24,133 nucleotides of DNA, taken from contig JAKCWW010007485.1 in the NCBI GenBank assembly GCA_026260175.1, positions 4,216 to 28,348 on the forward strand, in the 5' to 3' direction. The translations under genes were made by a program, and so were the position numbers. The stretch is from Reticulitermes lucifugus (lineage: Eukaryota; Arthropoda; Insecta; Blattodea; Rhinotermitidae). Below the pieces are notes generated by a model. The model made no database searches. It saw nothing but the letters and a program-made list of their open reading frames with translations, and was not told the DNA's origin. Positions 1 to 11,233 of this stretch are shown here, one piece after another. Numbering within the stretch: the first letter of the stretch is position 1; each line of letters begins with the position of its first letter.

Positions 1-789
1 ACTAGTTTCTTCCGTAAATTTAAGTCCAGTTTGCTGGTGAAAAGATTTTTCTTCTTGTTGAATACTTTGAAGATTACTTATTTTTAATTAAACGAATAAT
101 GTTTTTTAAATAATAGCGGAACTTATTTAATTGGTCATATCTTTATTTTGTATGACTTTTAGATATCTAATTAGGAAACCCCCTGTACCCACGAAGGAAT
201 TGAAAATCAGTTTAATTAAGGTCAAATGATGCAATGCATTGTTACGTATGCTAGTGGAATGTATTCGTAGCTATCTAATATCAGTTCTGAAAAATAAATT
301 CTTAATGTTGCATACGTATAATCCGAACACTCTATATTTACGTGAGCAGAAATAAGAAGATCCGTGGTTATTTGTCTAAGCCAAAAGGGGTCCACGAGCA
401 AAACATTTTGGGAAACGCTGTATTAAATATTATAAAAGTTTATATAAAATATTCAAAGGGGATATATATAGACGGTAATAAAGGAAACCAAGTACTTAAA
501 TTTCCTCAGAAGTCTTTGTAAGAGGAAAAGTAATTAGCTTAGGTGTAAAAAACCGGCAGAAAGTATTTATACCCACAAAAGAGCGATAGGTTCTTAGAGT
601 GAGAAAAATCACAATAGAAAACAATTGGAACACTACAGTAACATTATTAAAATTACGAAAATACTAAACCTTAACCAGTCGGATCTGCCCGGAGATATAT
701 ACCAGGCATATGTAATGACTCCATCGAAGCAGTTTGCCCTGATTGTGGAAACACAAACAATTTCAAAATCAGAGTGTTTCTGCAACCGA

Positions 790-813
790 ACCGGACAACA
801 GACTGTGTCCGGT
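790..813. repeat. 8-bp perfect hairpin
   Basis: ACCGGACA at 790-797 is the exact reverse complement of TGTCCGGT at 806-813, with an 8-nt loop between them. The stem is GC-rich against an AT-rich background. No T-run follows it and no function is evident. It may be a chance palindrome or the remains of a mobile-element end. Confidence 0.5.
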
Positions 814-1050
814 AGGTGTCCTGTATCTTACTAACACACATTGAGGCTTAGCATTCAAAGGCTGCCTTGTAAAAAACCTGTGTCAATTTTTATAAGACGG
901 GTGATAATAATGCTTGAAATAAGATTGAATCTCATTTAAATTCATATTATTTCATTAATGTTTCTTCTAATATAGTAATCCCATAATTTATTATGAGGCT
1001 AGGTGGGCCCCAAAGTCGGGCTGGACATGTTGGAAATAAGGAAATGCCCC

Positions 1051-1066
1051 GATTCCCTCAGGAATC
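1051..1066. repeat. Small hairpin in GC-richer island
   Basis: GATTCC and GGAATC form a perfect 6-bp stem around a CTCA loop. It overlaps the B-box-like sequence on the minus strand, so it may be part of a decayed tRNA-derived repeat rather than an independent element. Confidence 0.35.
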
Positions 1067-1244
1067 GAGCCACAATTCATCAATCGTCCAGCACACAGCG
1101 TAGCAATGTACCGAATAACATACCACGGCTCTTAACGCATACAATAAAATAATTTAATGTTGTGGGAATTTTTATGGCTCAACGCACACTCTTAAAAGAC
1201 TATAACATAATTGCGCAATTTCAGGCTTCCACCGCGGTGTAAAT

Positions 1245-1448
1245 GAAATCTTCGCTCTTCTGGGATGTTATGTAGCGTAGATTGGTGTTTAGTTACCGAC
1301 GTTTTGGGACAACCTGTTGGTCCCATCTTCGAGGGTCAAGAATTCCGAAACTGTTTACCCTTGAAGATGGAACCGATAGTTTGCCCCGAAACATCGATAA
1401 CTAACTGCCAATCTACGCCGCATAACATCCCAGAAAAGCAAAGATCTC
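1245..1448. mobile_element. Palindromic MITE-like element, copy 1
   Basis: Two arms of about 92 bp (1245-1336 and 1357-1448) are diverged reverse complements around a 20-nt centre. Shared blocks include CTGGGATGTTATG, GCGTAGATTGG, the GAAAC-type block and a CATCTTC-GGGT block next to the centre. The 63-codon frame at 1265-1456 simply runs through the element and has no protein signature. Arm divergence points to an old insertion. I found no clear target-site duplication in the flanks. A related copy lies at 23219-23405 and a half copy at 5528-5605, so this is a dispersed family and not a chance palindrome. No transposase is encoded. The mechanism (foldback MITE, or tail-to-tail retroelement ends) is inference. 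Confidence 0.8.
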
Positions 1449-3854
1449 GACTATAAGGCAGTTATTTTTAAGATGAAATTTGAGTTGATACTGTGAAGAA
1501 ACCAAGTAGTACTCTGTAATTTTCAACACAAATTTGGGGAAGCTGTAGAGAGAATCAAAATAACTTATACAGCTCTAGGAAGAGAATCCTAGCCTTTACG
1601 AATGGCAAATCCCATAACACATAATTGCTTATTGGAAAAAGCAGAATGTGTCAAATTTTAACATAAAAGTTTTATTAACACCGATATGGCAACCCTGTAC
1701 ATATGAATATTTTATACATACATTTTGACATGATTCAGGTTACGGAAGTAAATACAGTATAACCTGTATTAATTTAAACAGGATTGGAAAGCTGAAATAT
1801 GTTCTGTAGTGTACACAGTTTGCACACGTGCTCTTTGCACCCTGGCATTACGAATTCATAAGCGAAAATACGAATAGATTACAATTAATGAAGCTCTAGA
1901 AAATGTCCCTGCGATTAAATTAGCTAGTATACATTCCACGATTCCTACTGCAGATATCCCTGTGGTTATCACTATCACGAATCTTTAGCATAATCGCTGC
2001 TTCTTGATAGATGCGTTAGTATCGTTGCCATCTCAAAATTTCGTGCGGTCTGCCATACTAATTACACTTTGCAGGAAGTTCTGAGAATAAACCACAAAGG
2101 TTACTTACTAATGAAAACATTTTTAATTCAACGTATACAGTAGCTATATAATTGTGGATTAATTTTAGGTTACTTAAGAATTCCTTAATTAAAATGTCGT
2201 CATAAGCTTGTTACATTTGATGGAGTAACTTCAAAATACTTGCTCATCATATACGTGACTATGAACTTACATAAAATAATTTACACAATAGTCTATTTTT
2301 AAGCACGTTTCTAATCCATATACATGCCAAATTTAAGTCACATAGCAATAATTTCCTTTTAGTTTATGCCATCAAAGCAAAGGCTAGAAAAATTTATGTG
2401 TGGTTCACGGAACTAACACCTTCAAAATTTAATATTTTTCTAAAGTTTATTTTCATAATCAAAGGAGACTTTTAATGTACTTAGATCCAGAATCGCTTGT
2501 ACCTCAAAATTTCTCGCCCCTACTATGTTTTTGTTAATGTTCACAGAAAATTAACATGTAAGGTTTTAGAGTGATCCCCAATGGCACAATATGCACATCA
2601 ACTTTCTGGCATTTTTTCAACTCTTACAAATTTGAAAGGTGAAATACCCAAGGACATTCATATAGGCAGCATGGTAAATTCTTTGCAGAAAGAAAAGTGG
2701 GCTGGAAAATAGTCATATGATTTTACGTTCGTTTCCAGTTGCATAACTTTTAAATAAAAAATTCTCAAAACCCATCCGTGATTTCCCGAGTTGAAATATG
2801 TAGACATCTGGACGAATGGATAAAATGAGGATCCTGTAAGCATCGTTTTCTTGTACGTCGAGGCAAGAACACATAATAATTTAGCCATTAATACAGCAAA
2901 TTTCTGTGCTCAGAACAATTTACAACGCTACATTAAAAGTCTCTAATTACGACTTCATATTTCTTTAAATGCTACAAATGTGACTTTTTATTACATTGTT
3001 TAAAATTCAAGATTTGTCGAAGTCCAGATGTTTCCTGTAGATCTAGATATCAACAAATTTATTGTAAAATTTACAGTCACAAATAGAGGTTTAAATCACG
3101 TTTTCTTTTCAGCTTAAAAAAAGTGTTTGATTTTTACTAATAAAAGCATACAGTTTTAATTGAAGTAGGAATACTGCATAACCAATTTTATCGAAAAGTC
3201 TTTCCTTCTGAGTTATGAGTGTATTTAATTCTGGCACGTGGCTACCAACCTGTCGGAAAAACAAACTACCTTCTTCGTCAAGATAAACCCTCTAACATTT
3301 CAACCATACTATTATGCTCTTTCAAGAAAAGTTGAACCCACCTAAAGGACTACTGCGTATGTAAAGCAGTCGCAATATAAATGTGCACTCTCATGAAACA
3401 TGAAGTTCGTGTGCCACAACAATTGTGTTTTCAAACGTGTGGATTCAGGAAATGGAAATGGAATCCCATACCTTCATGATTTCTTCATACAAATGCAAGT
3501 AAATTAAGAACGCTTATTTGGAGTAAAATAATACGGTAAGTCATGTAGAAGGAGAATGTTGGTACCCACTCTGTTACTAAATTTGCAATATCGTTTAAAT
3601 ACAGTATACATTACGTTTATAAAGAGATTAACTGATATGTGCAAATTACAAAAAAAAGGCAAAATCTTTATTTTCCATTTTTGTTTAGTGACACTGTTAA
3701 TACCTCAGAATATATGGTTCGAATATTTATTAAAAGGAGAATTATGGAGAATGTGAAAGAAAGCTGTCTTCCCATACCGCAATACTCTGTCAATATTTAA
3801 GTTTATTTGTACCAAATACTGCACAACGATTACATACGTATATTCATTCTATAC
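1449..3854. other. AT-rich non-coding stretch
   Basis: Nothing here can be supported as a gene or an element. The short frames (about 66-76 codons) have ordinary low-complexity AT-rich translations and no recognisable domain. A GTAAGT donor-like site at about 3536 follows a short open segment, but the upstream acceptor is weak and I do not call an exon. Confidence 0.6.
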
Positions 3855-3899
3855 ACTCCTACATGCTTCGGCTGACATTCTCAACCATCATCGGGGAGT
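3855..3899 (-). repeat. Hammerhead-like fold, possible repeat fragment
   Basis: Read on the minus strand this segment has a 5-bp closing stem (ACTCC with GGAGT). Inside it come CCGATGA, then a 6-bp stem (GGTTGA with TCAGCC, one G-T wobble, 5-nt loop), then GAAGCATGTA. The order matches a minimal type I hammerhead ribozyme: stem I, CUGANGA, stem II, GAAA, short helix III, UH. Two core positions differ (CCGA for CUGA, GAAG for GAAA), so cleavage would not be expected. It resembles the GATG / GAAAC block in the palindromic elements of this window and may be a relic of the same kind of retroelement. Confidence 0.35.
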
Positions 3900-3905
3900 C
3901 ATCTG

Positions 3906-5208
3906 TCAATATTTATTTAAATGAGTAAAAATCCCTAAGGAGATGTTGTTGGACCTACGAAATAATAAGTAATGGTAAATGTTATTAAAGAACCTGAAAA
4001 TTTTGATCTCGATATTGTTATATCTGGCGTTATATTACTTCAATTGAAAATGTTAACCAAAAGGAAACGAAGTTCGGGTATATTATGTAAAGGACGCAAG
4101 GATTCTCGTGACCAACATCCGTGAAAATTACTATAAATCGTAACGCTGGAAAGGGCAACTCTAATGGTCAAGACGATATACATGGCCGAAACAAGAATTC
4201 GTAATTGTTTTATCAAATTCTATATGCTCCAAGAGACGATTATTTGATTATGACTGAAGACAGAAACAAACTTATAATTCAATAGATGGTGAAAAAAAAG
4301 AAACTGAATGCATTAGCTTGTAATTTTTTTAACAACGTGGTTTTGAGGGTATGTGGCATGTGACGGGCCTCAGAAGCAGAGATGCGGTGAGGTTCGCAAC
4401 ACAAGTGCAGGATCAGACTGACGACGACGGCCGAAACTTTCAATGACGAGGAAAACCATTTGGAAACTCTCCAACCACTACGACCGCGATCGCCACATAT
4501 ATGTGAAACAGGAACTCGGACTAACAATATTCAATTTTGCTAATTATACCTTCCTACTAGCGTCTGCAGATCTGGCGCTTGTGACAAGGCTCTCCATGTC
4601 TCTGTCCACATATTTCGTAAGCTACAATTCCTGTTACATTTTACGTATCTGTTGGTGGACTGTTACATTTTGGCACCACTTAATCATTTTATTTTCCTTA
4701 TACGTACTCCATTATTAAGGAAAAAATCAACTAGAGAACAAACACACATATCTGTCCTAAATACATAAACTTTTTTGGACTGTTTCCATCGGACCTGACC
4801 CACAGTTGAGACGTACATAGCTGGAAATTGTCTCTGTCACTCTGCTGTTCTGCGTTACTGGTCCCATTATTGACTGTGTCCTCAAACACGTGCCTCGTTA
4901 TTTTACGATCCATGTAAAATAGATAAACGATATAATAAATTACTTTACAACACCATGTGTTTAATGGATAGTCGCCAAAAATGTGTTTTAAATAAATATT
5001 AAATTTATATAAAAAATAAGTAACACATGGGCCACAGATTTCGGACAATCGGTCAGACGTACGCCATGTATATATTCTTCGTCATTTAACTACTATTTAT
5101 GGAAATTCATTTCAGCTTGTATTACTTGAAGAACGTTTATGTACATCACTGGTTGCTACTTATAATGATAGGGTAAAGTGGCTATGATAGGAGCGATAAA
5201 AATTTCTA
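3906..5208. other. Non-coding stretch with unrecognised short frames
   Basis: Three frames of 82-105 codons occur on both strands between 4279 and 5048. Some overlap each other antisense, which is typical of chance frames in a slightly GC-richer patch (about 4330-4500). None shows a domain, signal peptide or splice context that I recognise. I see no repeat structure. Confidence 0.5.
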
Positions 5209-5209
5209 G

Positions 5210-5285
5210 CCCCTTAGCGAGAAGCGAAATATGCTTCATTCTTCCTCCAACCCATAGCCTAACCACTACACCGGCTGTGGTATCC
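5210..5285 (-). repeat. tRNA-like (SINE-type) fragment
   Basis: On the minus strand the segment at about 5250-5280 contains TAGTGGTTAGGCTATGGG, which resembles the A-box half of a tRNA or tRNA-derived SINE promoter (TRGYNNARNGG). Downstream is a 5-bp hairpin (GAAGC with GCTTC at 5221-5237). I cannot find a matching B-box, so a working tRNA is excluded. A truncated SINE is the most likely reading. Confidence 0.35.
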
Positions 5286-5527
5286 CAGCTTCAATCATTA
5301 AGGCACAAGCTGAAATGAGTTTCAAGTTTTAGAGCTTTGAAATTATTTATAAGTACTAACAAAGTTACAATCAATTTTAGTAAATAAATACTTTACCTAT
5401 AGGCTTCCTGAACACAAACACTATCTAAAAATCCACAGTAATTCACTAACACTTCCCAGGCTTGCCTCTTTTAAAAATTTAAAAGTTCTAAGACCTTATG
5501 CCATGCCTACTAGTAAATAGTTATATA

Positions 5528-5605
5528 GAAGAATGCTAGTGTCTTCGAAATGTTGGTAACCGTTTAAAAGCCGACTTGGCGTAACATCTCAGAAGATACA
5601 AACCG
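5528..5605 (+). mobile_element. Half copy of the palindromic-element family
   Basis: The order GAAGAATG, a short inverted stem, CGAAATGTTGGTAAC, then GCCGAC, GGCGTAACATCTCAGAAG matches the right arm of the element at 1245-1448 (CGAAACATCGATAAC, then TAACATCCCAGAAAAG). Only one arm is present and it is strongly diverged, so it is an old truncated copy or a related single-arm family member. Confidence 0.5.
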
Positions 5606-7737
5606 TCATCAGCACAGCTGTGAGAACATGAAACCTCGCAGTTACTTTTTATCTTCGTTAGCAATCTACCATACGTATTGACACGCATAAAACCGTAACT
5701 AATGGAACGATATTTCGGAAGAGTGCTCAGCGTTTAGCTTCCCTACCGCTTTCCAAGAAGGCTCCAGTCAGAAGATATTCGTGTTTGAAAGAAATATGTC
5801 TCGCTTGAGGTAAGGGAGGTTTTAATAACATGGAATTATTATTTATAACAATATTGCTTTCTTCAGTTTGAAGTTAAATTTGGCAATACATTTGTCTATA
5901 ATATTTACACTTACAGAACGCACAAGGCAAGACGTCCGAACTTATATCACAGAATGACTGACAGTGACTGGCCAGTATTGCGTGCCTTGGAGTGCCACTT
6001 GCTCCTTCGGAAACAGAGCGTCTTAAGCGTAGTACTTTAGTAAATCGAACTAATAAAACTAACATTCATTTAACATAACTTGGTACTGCATAATCTCTTA
6101 AGGTTTTCTTTAGAATGGATCTTCTGTGTGTGGCTGTTGCCTGTAATTGAAGTAGAAAGTTGTCTGCAGTCAGACGATAGGCTGGGCAAAGCAGATATAA
6201 TTAATTGCTCTCAAGGAACCCAAAGAAAATAATGCTTTATATGCAAAGGGATACTTGGTTAGTACACATAAGCAACTAACTTCTTGGAGCGGAGATATTT
6301 CTAGGAAGCTTATAAGGGGCACTTCCGTAACAGTGCCCTCTTATGCAACTTGGGTGCATTATTGCCAGTATTCTCTATCTTATCCTAAATAATTACAATT
6401 TATATTTCTAATCCCCTTACTTTAAGAAGAATTCTAATTGCATTCTCCCATGTCGTCTTTTTACATCTGTTCTTCCGCTTAAATTTTGTACATAATTCTC
6501 CCATGCCCAAAGCGTCATTTTTCCAAAACATTTTTATGGCGAAATGCAAGGTCTGCCAGAAAACATGGGAATCTTCCTTATGCAGACTTCTGAAATATTT
6601 TCTCATTATATGTCTCTGATTTATATATACATATATATAATTATTAGCAATATTTTTGCAAAATCTATATTCTTTCCTCAGAGTGAGACACAAGGTTTCA
6701 AACAAAATACAAGCAAAAGACAGGAGTACAGCCTTTGTGAATTTTAATACAATTTCCGGTAGGAGTCGACAATTGCACAGTATTCTGAATTAAATATTAG
6801 CAACGTCCCACGATCTAATGTACAAAACCAACATTTCTGCAAACTATTTTGCAATTATGCAGGTACGTAAAATTGCTGTCTCAAGAGTTTATGTACATTC
6901 TTGTATATTTTAACAGCGAAGAAGATTTCTTTAAAGATTTCTTACTACTTTCCTCCCATATTGGAATAACAAAATCTCCTGCGTTACAGAAGTCAGAAAT
7001 TTATTTTCTGTCATTAATGTATTATTTTAATATATGTACAACATAATAGTTTAAAGCACATAACATACTACATGAAGCTTGCCTAAATACTTAAAGAACT
7101 CAAAATTATTAGCCATTATTTCTGTAAAAGCTTTTCTTTGTAATAATGGCGGAGTACGTTTAGAGATAAAGACTGCATGTATAAGCACAATTTTGTATGA
7201 ATTTCGACCTATTGACTGCTACCAATTTTCTCGGTATACCGTAAACTTCGTATAAAAATGAAACAAATTGTAATACAGTACGTGCTATTACCAAAGATTA
7301 AGATGTCTTTTATACTGAAAGCACAAAGTTAAATAGGTAAAATTACGGTATTGTGGCATGTGACGCCGTGCACATCGGTAAATAGGTAATAACATTTAGG
7401 AGGAAATTTCCGTCTAGAACTCCAGTACAGAAGGCGCTGAATCTGGTTTCCTCAAAACTTACTGTATGTAAGAAAGTTTATGTACCAAACAACAAGGTGG
7501 TACAGTCCAGCATCTCCCTGACAGAACCCCGCGTCTCGTCATGTTAATGTAGTAATGTATAACACAGCAATATCACTTTCAAGAATTGGATCCAACGGGC
7601 TGTTGCCTTCCCATCAAAACATTATTTGGTCAGTGGCTCTTTTATGAGATTTGCAGTACCCTTTTTTCTCTAAATACCTCTCTGCATAATTATCATAATA
7701 AATATTTTTCAGATACGCTATGGTTTTTCACGAATTC
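5606..7737. other. AT-rich non-coding stretch
   Basis: No gene or element can be supported. The frames at 6400-6705 and 6544-6747 are antisense to each other and translate to low-complexity sequence. An alternating TA/CA stretch lies at about 6620-6640. Confidence 0.6.
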
Positions 7738-7910
7738 TCCATCTTTTCTCTTCTTCTCAACTCTTTTTCTTCCTTGCGTTTTCTCTTTATTTTCTTTTAA
7801 CATATTCACAATTCTCATTACTTTATATCCTTACGATTCGTAATACGTAACCATCTCTTAATGTCGTGATAACTTTTCTGTTCTCTGTCAATTCCTCCTA
7901 ATCTTTTCAG
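7738..7910 (+). repeat. Pyrimidine-rich tract ending in a splice-acceptor-like site
   Basis: The plus strand is strongly pyrimidine-rich from 7738 to about 7800, and again from 7871 to 7910. It ends in CCTCCTAATCTTTTCAG, which has the form of a branch point, pyrimidine tract and CAG acceptor. The 85-codon frame at 7586-7843 runs into the first tract and is probably an artefact of its low stop-codon content. Confidence 0.45.
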
Positions 7911-8040
7911 GAAAAAAACATATCTGAGCAATAACAATCATTCTGTTATTTTCCCTTTCCCCTGCATTTATGATCCCTATCCACAGAAGGTCTCTGGACA
8001 TTATCAATTTCCTGATACGGAGACTAATACAGTTTCATGA
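7911..8040 (+). other. Possible terminal exon after a strong acceptor
   Basis: After the acceptor at 7910, one frame stays open for 42 codons and ends at TGA (8038-8040). Read back through the acceptor to the previous in-frame stop, the open segment is about 55 codons. The translation (for example CIYDPYPQKVSGHYQFPD) is not obviously low complexity, but I do not recognise it. No polyadenylation signal sits close downstream. The neighbouring pyrimidine bias suppresses stops, so chance is quite possible. Confidence 0.15.
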
Positions 8041-8546
8041 GTTAAATTTTGCTAAGGTTCTTTGTTAATCGTTTCTCTTTCACTATGTATTTATATGTTT
8101 TTTACTTAAGCGAGTCTTTTTAGTTCCATTATAGTCGCCTACTGAACGAATGTTTTCATCGTTGTTTTATAATTTTACTTCAAATTAAGATAATGGTTGT
8201 GTTTAAGAAAGACTGAACGAGCTTAAAACTGGTAGTTCTAATTAATGCAGAGTTGGTGTTAATTTTAGTGGGAGATTAAAACTAAAAAGAAAAATAACAC
8301 AAACCATTCCACAAGCGATAAACAGACAGATGTAGAAATAAACTAGACATAGAAAACATTACAAAACCAAAATCGGTAGCATAGTGCATAAAATAAATTA
8401 ACACAAAATATTTCTAAATTTCAATAGTTTAAAAATACTAAGAGATGCAAAATGTTTTTCTAATGAATGCATGCAAATTAACAAATTAACTAAAGAACTA
8501 ACTAATCCAAGGGGGAGAATTCTTCTTGAGACGTTGTTTAACTTAC

Positions 8547-8575
8547 CTTAAAATTAATAAGGTGTCATGCTGGTC
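8547..8575 (-). other. Candidate 29-nt micro-exon
   Basis: On the minus strand a textbook acceptor (about 20 nt of nearly unbroken pyrimidine and T-rich sequence ending TTTTGCAG) is followed by 29 nt and then a consensus donor (AAG|GTAAGTT). Of the three frames only one is open; it reads DQHDTLLIL with one split codon at the end. The other two hit stops. Both signals sit at close to full consensus within 50 nt, which is uncommon by chance even in AT-rich DNA. If it is real, the window lies inside a minus-strand gene with long introns. No neighbouring exon was identified with certainty, so it may still be a coincidence or a cryptic exon. Confidence 0.3.
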
Positions 8576-11179
8576 CTGCAAAATAAAAAAGAAAATATAG
8601 TCTATAGGCTAAGGCATTATAAATATGTTTAAATTTAATTCACGTGTGTTATGTATGTACATATGTGTGTGTAGGTAAAGGCACTCCTTATTCACACTGA
8701 ACATCGTTCCCACATGCAACAGAGGATGAAAGCAGGTAAAACAACCCTTTTAAGGCTGTAATTAATATAAATTGAATATATTCACTCCACACCTTGCAGA
8801 GGACAGAGAGTACTTGCAGTAGAGACACCAAACTGTTAATGTTGTATACGGAAACAGGAAGGAATTTAGAAAGAATCCTATGGAGCACGCACAGATTATG
8901 GAAAAATTCAGAGTTTCTTATGTCAAACCATACGGAATACACAGTAACCACTAAGAAAGAAAAATATTTATACTAAGAAATTGCACTTTAGTCATAATTA
9001 AAAAAGAATGGGAATGCCCAATCTAATGGCGTCGAAAAACTCTATAGCATTACTTGCACATCAATGAAGTAGCCTTTGATACCATATATATTGGTACAAA
9101 TGTGAAGTGAATTTCAAATTATGTTTGCATGTCCAGTGTTGGATGTGTAACAATAAGAAGGAAAAATCTGTAAATATTAAAAACCGAACCAATAACACAT
9201 ATACTTAAAAACATTTTAAACACAACATTAAAACTATAAAAAATCGGGAAAGAAAAATATACAATGTAGTGTCCTCATTCCTAAGAAAGCAAAGATGTAA
9301 ACATATATTAGTAAATTGGGCGCCGTAGATATGGACAAAATACAAAAATAGTATCAGCGGAATAAGATGTCTTATTTACACACTTTCCCGTTTCTTAACG
9401 TATTAAAATTAAAATAACTGATTTAAAAATAAGGTTCTGGGGCAGGTTTGGCTTTCGTCTGCAGAGTTGCTTCTAAAACATTATATTATTGTATAATTAT
9501 TTATACTGTCCTCTAAACACAAACTAATCTCAAATCAGTAAATACATCCTGTTTCAAAGTTTGTGTTAAAGAACAGTGTAAATAACGATGTAGTATCATT
9601 ATGTTTTAGTAGCAAGCCTGAAGCCGGTGATTGATCATGTCCCCGAAACTTACTTTCGTATTATATTATTTTACGCTATATTTTATTATAATTTTAGTGA
9701 ATTAGACAATGGAAAAAAGTCTAAAATTTAATGGGTTTAGTTGTGATATACCATCGTAGATGCCTGTAGAAAAAGATGTTTTAATTTTATTTATCAATCT
9801 TCAATTGTTTAAAATGTCACTTTTCAAAATTTTTTTCTGAAGGCCTTGATTCATGAAATTGCATTTGTTACAAAATTAAATCCCATTCTTAGACTAAAAT
9901 TACGACGAGAGCTATCTTAGCTTTGTAAGATATATTAACAGAACTGTGCCTGTGTACGCGGACCATATTATATACTTGTGGTACGGAATCCACTTGTGCA
10001 GCATTTTATCTAGCCAGATGTGCGTGTGATAATTAAGATTTAGAAACCCGACGACGAGGTTTGGGGTTTGCGCCAATGTTTCGTAATTACATATTTCGAA
10101 GGTCTGGTATCCTGACATAGATTCATAAGTGTACTCCTCCGTCCTTTCAAACAATCGCAATGACAGGATCTCAAAGTTTTTAAAAACGAAAATAATCTAA
10201 AAAAATATGTAGGGTGTAGTTCCTAACTCAAAATAAACAGCCTCTCCCTTAAACTACATTCCATTTAATGTTTTATACAGAAATAACAGCTGAATTTTCT
10301 GCAAATCATGCTAAACACGTCCATACACTGTGTGAAAAATGTTGAGCTCTTTAATTCTAATAAGTTGTGTGTTTTCTGGGAGGTACGGAATTAAGTTTGA
10401 AGCTAATGGCAATGTCAAATTAACCATATACAATAAAGTGTTGAAACTTTATACATAATTTTCAGGTTTAGGTATCGTCTTTACAATAGAAATACAATAG
10501 AAAAATTTTAAAATATTTATATATATGTGTATACTTACGCCAGACGCACAAACGTACAACGACTAGACTTTCAGCCTCTATTCAAGTGTATTTTACATGC
10601 TTGTCCCACGTATTAGGTGTTTGGTTTTACTCAACAAATGTTTGTAGAATCGCATATATTGTGTTTCCTTTTCCTTTATTTGCATGATAAATTTGTACTC
10701 TTCTGCTAAGGCATGCTTTTCCAGGAACAAAACCCCAGTTTATATTATTGCGGTTATACGAAATAAGAGTCCGAATTATACACACTGACTAGTGAAACTT
10801 CTCCAAATATTCCCCAAGAAGTTGTAAAGGAGGCACTGAAGTGCACTATGCCACAGCAGTAACTTCTACATCTACAGCGGATAAAAGGACACTTCAGACT
10901 ATTAATCTTTTGATGTGGTAATTAAGTAGTTCTCGGTTCTTAGCAAATACTTCATAAGTTATGCACTACAATGCACATAAATTCAATGCATGTATAAGAA
11001 ATATTCCGAACAATTTTGCAGACTGTGTATTTACAATTATATTACTGGATTACCCAAAATATTCTCTGTACTCGTATAAATGACAATTTCAAGGGTGCAA
11101 CTAAAGTTAAATTAAATATAATGAATTTTCAATAAATTTAAATATTTGTATTTTACCGTAAGTCATATGCTTGATTTTT
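8576..11179. other. AT-rich non-coding stretch
   Basis: The overlapping sense and antisense frames at 8688-8976 and the frame at 9912-10160 show no recognised domain. A GTAAGT donor-like site on the minus strand at 10533-10538 has no good acceptor upstream. Nothing else can be supported. Confidence 0.6.
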
Positions 11180-11233
11180 ATGTGTGAAGGAACTGTTTCA
11201 AAATTCGTGTATATTTTTTTTTCCTTCACACAT
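11180..11233. repeat. 13-bp perfect inverted repeat
   Basis: ATGTGTGAAGGAA at 11180-11192 is exactly complementary to TTCCTTCACACAT at 11221-11233, with a 28-nt AT-rich spacer. It could be a small foldback or the ends of a deleted element. No function is evident. Confidence 0.55.

Larger units (their letters stand above)
1..1244. other. AT-rich non-coding stretch
   Basis: I see no gene here. The short frame at 625-834 is unrecognised and has no splice or promoter context that I can support. Two small hairpins lie inside and are listed separately (790-813 and 1051-1066). The part from about 1000 to 1130 is richer in G and C than its surroundings. Read on the minus strand it contains GGCTCGATTCC at about 1059-1069, one base from the RNA polymerase III B-box GGTTCGATTCC. 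That could be a worn tRNA-derived SINE, but I find no convincing A-box, so I leave it as a possibility. Confidence 0.5.

Noticed and set aside
1265-1456. 63-codon frame related in peptide to the 23-kb frames
   Set aside because: It lies entirely on the palindromic element copy 1 and is explained by the shared repeat.
9615-9655. TGATTGATCATG followed by CCCCGAAAC, another possible family member
   Set aside because: The similarity is limited to CCGAAAC and a loose GAT motif, and the flanking blocks are absent.
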